Part shown: positions 59,401-64,000 of the stretch, piece by piece
How the letters are laid out: each line of letters starts with the position of its first letter
How positions within the stretch are numbered: the stretch's first letter is position 1
Origin: Syngnathus acus
Taxonomy: Eukaryota > Chordata > Actinopteri > Syngnathiformes > Syngnathidae
Length of the DNA stretch: 64,000 nt
Direction of reading: 5' to 3'
Assembly (NCBI RefSeq): GCF_901709675.1
Contig: NC_051095.1
Span: 2,460,295 to 2,524,294, forward strand
Notes under the pieces: model-generated
What the model saw: the letters and a program-made list of their open reading frames with translations, nothing else
Database searches by the model: none
What the model was told of the DNA's origin: nothing
Position numbers and translations under genes: made by a program

Positions 59401-60612
59401 AACCGCAAAACATGCCACGAACTCTCGCCTTTTGTCCGACAGATGAGACGACCTGCGCCAGAAAGTTCAACAGCGTCCGCTTCACCGATTCGATGACGTG
59501 AGTCACGCCTGACACGATGTTTCATGACCGCCTGTTGTCAATTTCACAACATGTGTGTCTTCTGCAGGTTCTACTGTCCGCCCAGGTGTGGCAAAGAGGA
59601 ACACTTTGTCGCTGGAACATTGGTCTACTCGGAGGTAGGGGATTGCCTGAGCCCACCCACCGGTCGACGTCTCGTCCGTGACTGCAACTTTGTGTAAATG
59701 CAGGACTCGCACATCTGCGCGGCCGCCATTCACGCCGGCGTCATCCGGAACGACATCGGAGGAGATTGTATTGTGATGAGAGCTCCCAAACAGCAAGTCT
59801 ACACGGGCTCCACCGGGAACAGGATCACCTCCAGACAGTGAGTGGTCGACCTTCACGGAAAAGTCCCATGAAGAGCCACCGGCTAATTAGCGCTTTACTA
59901 TTTGCAGTTTGAACGACCCGCTGGGTGTGTCTCACACGTTTGCGGACGGGGGTGAGTTCAAAAACCATTTGTTTATCTCACGCTAACTGTCATGACGACT
60001 ACGACTCACACGGGGTCTCGCCTGCAGAGCCCAGATGCGCGGCACCTGACTGGGAGGAGTTTGCCGGGTTCTGCTACAAAACGTTTGAGGGCAAAAAGAA
60101 ATGGGATGATGCGCAACTCGTCTGCCGTAGTCTTGGTGCCGAACTGGTGTCCATCCGCACCGAGATGGAGCAGGCGTCAGTGAAAAATGTCTCCCACCTT
60201 GGTGCGCATCCCGACCGTTAATTAACAGTCCCCGTCAACATCTGAGAACCGGATGAGAGCTCTGTTCCCTCCCATCAGAAACCAGCGACATGTGGACCGG
60301 ACTGAACGACCTGGCGCTTCCCGGCACGTTGGTGTGGTCGGACCGCCACCAGGTGACCTTCACCCACTGGGCCGCGGGAGAACCCAACCAGCGCGTCGGC
60401 CTCGACAAACACTGCGTGGCTGTGTTACGGCAGGTGCGTCCTCAAATGAGCATTGGGAAGAAGAAGAGCTTTGCGCTCCACTGAAATGGATTGTTTTCTT
60501 TCAGACTGGAAGATGGAAGCCAATGTCCTGCGCCCAAGTCAACAGCTTCATGTGCAAAATGCCCACAGCGCATTTTCCAATTGCCTCACCGGAGCCACAG
60601 GTGGCGCCGTAG
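44415..60612 (+). CDS. Giant secreted multi-lectin protein (12 CTLD, SUEL, F5/8C, LCCL), 56 exons
   Basis: One gene model assembled from GT-AG junctions with agreeing phases. Exons total 6,476 bp including the stop, one base short of 2,159 codons because of a single-base loss in exon 16. Order: signal peptide; four tandem blocks of C-type lectin-like domains (about residues 27-327, 327-762, 762-1210, 1210-1661); SUEL lectin domain (1662-1773); discoidin domain (1774-1913); LCCL domain (1914-2013); terminal CTLD (2014-2158). There is no ricin-B or FN2 domain and no membrane segment, unlike the mannose-receptor family that the repeats resemble. Most module borders are phase 1, so modules can be duplicated or shuffled without breaking the frame. 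N-glycosylation sequons (NSS, NTS, NAS, NNVT, NIT, NVS) are scattered through it. Predicted role: extracellular carbohydrate or surface recognition, by inference only. The alternative that some blocks belong to separate transcripts is not favoured, because each later block opens with an acceptor, not a signal peptide. Confidence 0.85.
44494..46103 (+). other. Lectin gene intron 1
   Basis: A 1.6-kb intron, much longer than the other introns of the gene, with no recognisable exon inside. Its last 110 bp (from about 45,985) resemble the sequence just upstream of block 2 (48,830-48,949) and block 4 (55,017-55,117). The duplicated unit therefore extended into the intron, up to a CAGGTGACGCAATTTG motif. 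Confidence 0.8.
46104..48026 (+). CDS. Lectin block 1: two CTLDs (exons 2-9)
   Basis: Exons 46,104-46,309; 46,375-46,481; 46,665-46,786; 46,857-46,919; 46,996-47,151; 47,236-47,315; 47,783-47,897; 47,976-48,026. Domain a has GWTLHGSHCYKK, GARYDC, GGDLVSI, FWIGLSNL and closes with GKWRHGSCGSSLAYMC. A 21-residue cysteine-containing linker exon follows, then domain b (FLYKDSCYHF, GGHLASVHS, WLGL, EWSDGSS, and ending PICQK). The calcium-site EPN/QPD motif and the WND motif are absent in both domains, so classical calcium-dependent sugar binding is unlikely. The block ends in a short linker exon (KARNFFEFRLAPTSES). Unlike blocks 2-4 it has no third CTLD. Confidence 0.88.
48027..48949 (+). other. 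Intron between lectin blocks 1 and 2
   Basis: A 923-bp intron holding a CGTGT repeat at 48,222-48,238 and an A run near 48,660. No trace of the third CTLD exons expected from blocks 2-4 is seen, so the third domain was either never part of block 1 or was cleanly deleted. The end of the intron is homologous to the end of intron 1. Confidence 0.75.
48950..51688 (+). CDS. Lectin block 2: three CTLDs (exons 10-20), with a one-base frameshift
   Basis: Exons 48,950-49,170; 49,236-49,348; 49,533-49,654; 49,726-49,788; 49,869-50,024; 50,109-50,191; 50,687-50,800; 50,879-50,929; 51,005-51,172; 51,397-51,510; 51,587-51,688. Domains a and b parallel block 1. Domain c opens with SAKCGWWQENPANDFCYL and closes with CEKKRGYVCKR. 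Exon 16 (50,687-50,800) is 114 bp where phase requires 115: it ends TGTCAAAAG|GT, while block 1 has TGTCAAAAAG|GT. Read as written, the frame shifts and meets a TGA at 51,062-51,064, giving about 653 residues. No single exon skip restores phase. Either the allele is broken or one A is missing from the assembly. Confidence 0.85.
51911..51951 (+). repeat. Retroposon-like tail with (CTATT)n ending at an exon acceptor
   Basis: GCTAATAAAGATCTATTC followed by TATTC/TATCC pentamers runs directly into CTCAG and exon 21. An AATAAAG-plus-pentamer tail is the usual 3' signature of small fish retroposons. Here it supplies the pyrimidine-rich tract and acceptor for the first exon of lectin block 3, where the other blocks have TTTCATCAG. 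Confidence 0.75.
51952..54843 (+). CDS. Lectin block 3: three CTLDs (exons 21-32)
   Basis: Exons 51,952-52,160; 52,234-52,346; 52,514-52,635; 52,702-52,764; 52,856-53,011; 53,124-53,212; 53,676-53,796; 54,048-54,083; 54,162-54,329; 54,431-54,550; 54,628-54,738; 54,808-54,843. Domain a reads GSNCYKK, GARYDC, FWIGRSNL and ends GKWRHGSCGSSLAYMC. Domain b reads LLYKDSCYHF, SWVGLRKN, EWSDATPA and ends QPFICKK. Domain c reads SAKCGWWRERPFSNFCYLI, SLWLGVNNNVTKDGSGWTDG and ends KKRGYICKKR. Two 36-bp exons encode proline-rich linkers (KVRDFLLPPPP; NIPKPPQQPHD). All junction phases agree. Like the other blocks it lacks EPN/QPD. The long intron at 53,797-54,047 carries an ATAA-rich simple repeat that is also present in block 4. 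Confidence 0.9.
55118..57996 (+). CDS. Lectin block 4: three CTLDs (exons 33-44)
   Basis: Exons 55,118-55,338; 55,410-55,522; 55,716-55,837; 55,911-55,973; 56,060-56,215; 56,322-56,410; 56,857-56,977; 57,205-57,240; 57,319-57,486; 57,587-57,706; 57,784-57,894; 57,964-57,996. It is the closest sister of block 3: the b-domain end (WVPNRPAGRGDCAALSQTGQ) and the whole c domain differ by only a few residues, and the introns are alignable. In domain a the conserved YTNWD becomes YTNRD, losing a tryptophan kept in block 1 and block 2. Exon 41 ends A|GT, giving serine where other blocks have glycine. Phases agree throughout and lead directly into the SUEL exons. Confidence 0.9.
57058..57132. repeat. 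(AAAT)n simple repeat in a block 4 intron
   Basis: AAATAAAT units with interruptions. A shorter relative lies at the same place in the block 3 intron (53,870-53,985), showing that the repeat predates the duplication of blocks 3 and 4. Confidence 0.9.
58064..58628 (+). CDS. SUEL / rhamnose-galactose-binding lectin domain (exons 45-46)
   Basis: Exons 58,064-58,252 and 58,482-58,628. The domain has the SUEL signature: an opening cysteine strand (ILVCDKHSADLVCE), ITIQSAFYGRR carrying the YGR motif, a C-x5-C helix region (MCNSQQKCHIEV), and the closing KYLQMVYSC. The usual DPC motif is replaced by KSC, so sugar specificity may be altered. An acidic insertion rich in D and S (about 20 residues after GVCQ) sits at the exon junction and is not part of the standard fold. 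Known SUEL domains occur in fish egg lectins, latrophilins and some polycystin-1-like proteins. Confidence 0.88.
58704..58726 (+). repeat. Interstitial telomere-type repeat
   Basis: GGGTTAGGGTTAGGGTTAGGGTT in the intron between the SUEL and discoidin domains. The repeat is short but perfect and is surrounded by unrelated unique sequence. Confidence 0.95.
58805..59367 (+). CDS. Discoidin (F5/8 type C) domain (exons 47-49)
   Basis: Exons 58,805-58,939; 59,009-59,169; 59,244-59,367. It starts with a cysteine strand (VCLDSLGIADGSVADSSF), then ARLNGESCWKP, then SWILVNLGYTRKVTAILTQG, the diagnostic W-L-x-V-x-LG and VTxIxTQG signatures, SVDRKKW, and closes FDILGC. Length (about 140 residues) is normal. 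In the family such domains bind phospholipid or glycans. The final exon ends in phase 1, leading to the LCCL exons. Confidence 0.9.
59443..59951 (+). CDS. LCCL domain (exons 50-53)
   Basis: Exons 59,443-59,497; 59,568-59,634; 59,704-59,837; 59,908-59,951. The signature is clear: FYCPPRCGKEEHFVAGTLVY, then DSHICAAAIHAGVIRNDIGG, then YTGSTGNRITSR. LCCL domains occur in cochlin, Limulus factor C and the DCBLD proteins; DCBLD proteins also pair LCCL with a discoidin domain, but in the reverse order. The domain is complete with its four expected cysteines. It is followed by a short spacer before the last CTLD. Confidence 0.92.
60028..60612 (+). CDS. Terminal C-type lectin domain with EPN motif (exons 54-56)
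   Basis: Exons 60,028-60,201; 60,279-60,433; 60,505-60,612, ending in TAG. It reads WEEFAGFCYKTFEGKKKW, LGAELVSI, MWTGLND, FTHWAAGEPN, HCVAV, GRWKPMSC and FMCK. It is the only CTLD in the gene with the EPN triad used for mannose-type sugars. The partner WND is replaced by WKP, so the calcium site is incomplete. It is not a close copy of the block domains and resembles a mannose-receptor-type CTLD more. The last 15 or so residues are a non-hydrophobic tail, so the protein is not membrane-anchored. Confidence 0.92.
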
Positions 60613-61632
60613 AGTCCGCCTGGCTGTGTCTGTTCCCAACGGCCCAAGAGCCCATGGAGAAAATTGACAATGCCAGAAAGTCATCATCGAAGACAAAGAT
60701 TGAATGCCCTTCCTACTCTGCTCCAAAGAAATAGTATCACCATTGTCACAAAACCAAAAAAACACAAAAAGACAGAAAATATCACTAGCTAAGGCCGACA
60801 ACATATCCGAAGGCCTGGAGAGAGAACTTATCTTATCATAAGTGTTTTTAGCATTTAGCTTAGCTGTTGTCAGCCAACTAGATGTCGTGTCCAGATGCAA
60901 TGTGAACGAGCGTGCTATGTTCACTTGCACTCGACTCTACTTGGTTTGTCCTTTTCTCTTTTTTTCGCGCGCTTGACTTAACTTTGACTGCCTTTTCGTA
61001 AAGTTACTGACTCTAAGAGCAAAACACATTGTCCAGAAATTCCAGTGCTTTCAAAGAGCCCAATCGTAAGAACGGGAGAGACGAGAATCGTCTCGAGGCT
61101 GGAATGAAAGTCCAAAGTCGGTTATTGCTATCTTTCATGGTTTTGTTTTTATTCGTGTCGTGTTGTCTTGTCCTCATCGCCTTTAAAAGCGAGCCGGACT
61201 TGACAGCTTTTTGTTTGAAAGAAAAGCTTCTGTAGAATATATGATTACAAATAATGAATTTTGAATCACTAGAGAGCTATGTTACTGCCAATGATGTCTG
61301 CGACTGTCGAAATGTCTCTGGAAGTATTTTCCAGTATTTTCCATCATTTTCTATGGTCTCTTACCGCATCTACAATTCACTGTCAATTTATGTCCAGTTC
61401 TTGCATTTTTGATTACCGACTGCAGTTTTCGACTCCATCGCTGCTGTCAGAAACAAAGTTGGTTTTCACTGTCGTCTCTCTACGCTACGTTATCGCATCT
61501 ACAATTCACTGTATATCATGTCGATTTATATCCACTTCTTACATTTTTGATTACTGATTGCAGTGTTTTAATCAATCGCTGCTGTCAGAAAAGAATTGGT
61601 TTTCACTGTTGTTGTAGAAATTTCAAAATAAA
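60613..61632 (+). other. 3' flank or 3' untranslated region of the lectin gene
   Basis: The first AATAAA downstream of the stop is at 61,627-61,632, which would imply a 1-kb 3' untranslated region. No competing gene is seen. A signal variant closer to the stop cannot be excluded. Confidence 0.4.
61366..61612. repeat. Tandem duplication, period 129 bp
   Basis: GCATCTACAATTCACTGT starts at 61,366 and 61,495. Each copy continues through CATTTTTGATTAC and CGCTGCTGTCAGAAA. The copies differ by scattered substitutions and indels. Confidence 0.92.
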
Positions 61633-61823
61633 AGCTATTGATTACGATTCAGGGTTTGGTCTTTTTTTTTTTCTACATTTTTCGATTGATTCAAACCGTG
61701 GCAACTCAACTGTTCAGTTCATTCTGCCACAAATTTTTGCTAAATTGAAAAACAAAAGGCACATTTTTAAATGAACTCTCAATGGATTTGGTTGAATGAA
61801 TTTTTTTGGAACACTCACGCACG

Positions 61824-61923
61824 CCTGTCTGGGACTGTTTGATAAATCTGAACCAACTCGTATTTGAGACTTCCCTGTCTGGGACTGTTTGATAAATCTG
61901 AACAAACTCGTATTTGAGACTCT
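61824..61923. repeat. Two nearly identical 50-bp tandem units
   Basis: CCTGTCTGGGACTGTTTGAT starts at 61,824 and 61,874. The units differ by one or two bases, so the duplication is recent. Confidence 0.96.
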
Positions 61924-62889
61924 TGACATCAGAGGCTGGTTGACAAAACAAATACTCAACAGGCACCTATTTATACAAGTAATCACTTGGAAACACTCAT
62001 TCCTGTGGCCTCTTGGAAAAAGAAAAATCATAAAATTGGTCCCTTCTGGCACTGACAAAAACACAAACAGTATTGATTGACATTAAATTTGCAGAGTTAG
62101 GGTGAAAATGACACACATGAGCTGGCTGTGTAATGACATAACTTTTGCCATGCTCCTTAATTTGCAACAATCCCAATAATGTAATAATATTCAGGAGGCT
62201 AGACAATGTTTTTCTTTTCTGAAAGATTACCCACAACTTAATTGCCATTGCTGTGAAATGTTAATTATTAATTGCTAATACTCCCCTGTACAATATTTCA
62301 TTCTTAAATTTAGGCTTAAAAGAAACATGTTAAAATTTCAGATATTTGTACTCAAGCACCTGTATTGACGTTAGACTTTTGGATTTGATTTGTTTTCAAT
62401 TGATTGATTGCGTGATGGATTGATTTTTTTTCTTACTGAGAACTTTATTGTTTAAGTCAATATTAAATCTTATATTCTTAATTTGTCATTATTTTGGTTC
62501 ATACCAGGGAGGTCATGTGGTAAAATTTGGACTTCATACGTCTTTGTATATGTTGCCTTAGATGGCCAACTAGCAGCAGTGAGACTACCATAAGCTATTT
62601 TTGCTATTTTTCTTTGCTTGTTGGTTTCAGGGATCACGTGGGCCTCAGGATCATAGGAGTAGATGCCGGGAACGCTCGAAGATTCCACTGAGCACTTCGA
62701 TGAGGCGACGACCACCAGTCGTCCCCGTGCCCCAATCAACCCCAAAGGAGAAGATTTTGTTTGCTGACAACTGGTTATGGAGACGTCGTCTACTAGGGGT
62801 GACCGAAGGGGGCCGGGAGGACTTCCGGCCTACGTTGGGCATTGCTGCTTTTTCCATTGCAACTCAAGGTTTGGTGCTGTTGTCATCGT
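61924..62889. other. Spacer without a gene
   Basis: AT-rich 3' flank. Sequence from about 62,600 may already belong to the LINE copy that follows, but the frame there shows no diagnostic motif. Confidence 0.4.
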
Positions 62890-63229
62890 TCAAAATTGCT
62901 AAGGTCATTCCTCTTTATAAAACACAACTTTACAAACTACAGACCCATCTCAATCTTGCCACAACTCTCAAAAACATTGGAAAAGCTTTTTAACAGTAGA
63001 ATGGATGGATTTTTGGAAAAAGATAAATTCTTTGCAGAGAACCAATATGGTTTTAGAGTAAACAGATCAACAGCACGGGCATTAATGGAGTCACTCGAGG
63101 AAATCACAGATGCAATAGACACCAAACGACATGCAGTAGGAGTTTTCATTGACCTCAAAAAAGCTTTTGACACAATTAATCATAATATACTACTCAATAA
63201 ATTAGAAAAATATGGGATAAGGGGATTAG
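62890..63229 (+). mobile_element. LINE reverse-transcriptase fragment, frameshifted and interrupted
   Basis: The plus strand reads KIAKVIPLYK, then after a frame change near 62,925 continues NYRPISILPQLSKTLEKLF, ENQYGFRVNRSTARAL, and GVFIDLKKAFDTINHNILLN. These are RT blocks of the L2/CR1/jockey type, including the first catalytic aspartate (AFD). The copy breaks off at GIRG, exactly where an LTR begins. The frameshift and truncation make it inactive. Confidence 0.9.
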
Positions 63230-63658
63230 TGTTAGGGTAGTGTTCACTCTAACTTATTTTGCAAGAACCACACTGGAGACAAGTTAGTCGTTTCAAACAC
63301 CTGCAGGCGGAGAGTTCACTCGTCGCTGTGCTTACAGCGATGGTCGAATGAAGTCTGAAGTCAGGCCTCATCAGGTGCATATTTATTGAGAAGAAACACA
63401 GTGGGGTTGAAAGTGGGGGTGTGGGAACACAGGATGGGGTGAAGCCGCTCCCCTGCTGATCAAAGCATAGCAGGGGGCCTTTTACGACTTTGTGGAAACA
63501 AAGCAACTTTGATTGCTTCCTCTGCAGCTAGTCAATCAGGTGAAAAGATCTTAGCACTTTGGTCTACTACTTTTGGTAAGACAGGACAAGCTAGGTAAAT
63601 TATTACAGGTTACATTCCAACATAATCATACGATGAAGATATTCTGCAAACCCTAACA
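63230..63658 (-). mobile_element. LTR of a retrovirus-like element, minus strand
   Basis: The 429-bp segment is bounded by perfect 8-bp inverted ends TGTTAGGG and CCCTAACA. On the minus strand it contains an AATAAA signal (63,382-63,387). It is preceded, at 63,659-63,671, by the purine tract AACAGGGGGGATA, as expected just before a 3' LTR. The internal region would therefore lie to the right, beyond 63,671, and the outer edge abuts the interrupted LINE. Whether the element is a simple LTR retrotransposon or an old endogenous retrovirus cannot be told from this part. Confidence 0.85.
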
Positions 63659-64000
63659 TATCCCCCCTGTTTTATCGTATGAGTATGTCAACCCCGACCA
63701 ATCAAACATAAGAAAGAAAATACAATGACAGCAACAATTTCCAGTGAAGACGAGGTATTTCCCTCAATGCTCCAGTCCAAATTTTGTGTGCAACTGAAAA
63801 ACCTGCGGCCAGATTAAAATGCAGGAAAAGAGTTACACGGCCCCTCTGCCTTAGGCGACCAGAATGTTACCAATAAAAAAAGAAAAAGAAAAACACAGAA
63901 ACAGTACGTCATTGTACCCATCACTTGCAAGGCATTTTCGATGGTCAAATCATCAAGTTTCTGTAAAAGAATGCTGAGCTAAACAGCATCTACGCAATCC
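63659..64000 (-). mobile_element. Internal 3' part of the LTR element, cut by the window end
   Basis: Begins with the polypurine tract next to the LTR. The rest shows no long open frame and no recognisable domain, so it is probably the untranslated or degraded 3' internal region. The remainder lies outside the window. Confidence 0.55.

Noticed and set aside
1-64000. CRISPR arrays, operons, riboswitches or bacterial-type features
   Set aside because: The sequence is vertebrate nuclear DNA; the repeats present are microsatellites, transposons and gene-segment duplications.

Overview
This is a stretch of vertebrate, almost certainly teleost fish, nuclear genome. The evidence is split genes with GT-AG introns often only 65-150 bp long, fish-type SINE, LINE, hAT and short inverted-repeat elements, many dinucleotide and tetranucleotide microsatellites, and a RASGRP2 orthologue. 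I cannot fix the genus from sequence alone.

Layout: (1) About 1-26,500 holds no coding gene that I can support. It is ordinary intergenic or intronic sequence with scattered transposon relics: a MITE end at 1-211, a hAT-type non-autonomous element at 7,503, a LINE RT relic at 8,543, a complete SINE with target-site duplication at 9,610 and a LINE 3' tail near 18,965. (2) 26,581-34,361, minus strand: rasgrp2 (CalDAG-GEFI), a calcium- and diacylglycerol-responsive Rap/Ras exchange factor. Fourteen coding exons can be phased exactly; the last exon is uncertain. (3) 34,400-44,100: repeat-rich spacer with a second hAT copy that has a perfect 8-bp target duplication, a LINE reverse-transcriptase fragment, several local tandem duplications and one isolated diacylglycerol-kinase-like exon. 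(4) 44,415-60,612, plus strand: one very large lectin gene of 56 phased exons, about 2,158 codons. It predicts a secreted protein: signal peptide, four tandem blocks of C-type lectin domains (2+3+3+3), then a rhamnose/galactose-binding (SUEL) domain, a discoidin (F5/8 type C) domain, an LCCL domain and a final C-type lectin domain. No membrane segment is seen. I do not recognise a named gene with this architecture. (5) 60,613-64,000: 3' flank with tandem duplications, then a LINE RT fragment interrupted by a minus-strand LTR element that runs off the window.

Main points of interest: the unusual multi-lectin architecture; an exon in the second lectin domain of blocks 1 and 2 that differs far more than the introns around it; a one-base frameshift in exactly that exon of block 2; and an exon acceptor that appears to come from a retroposon tail. 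All exon boundaries were derived by hand from splice signals and phase continuity; no alignment or transcript data were available.
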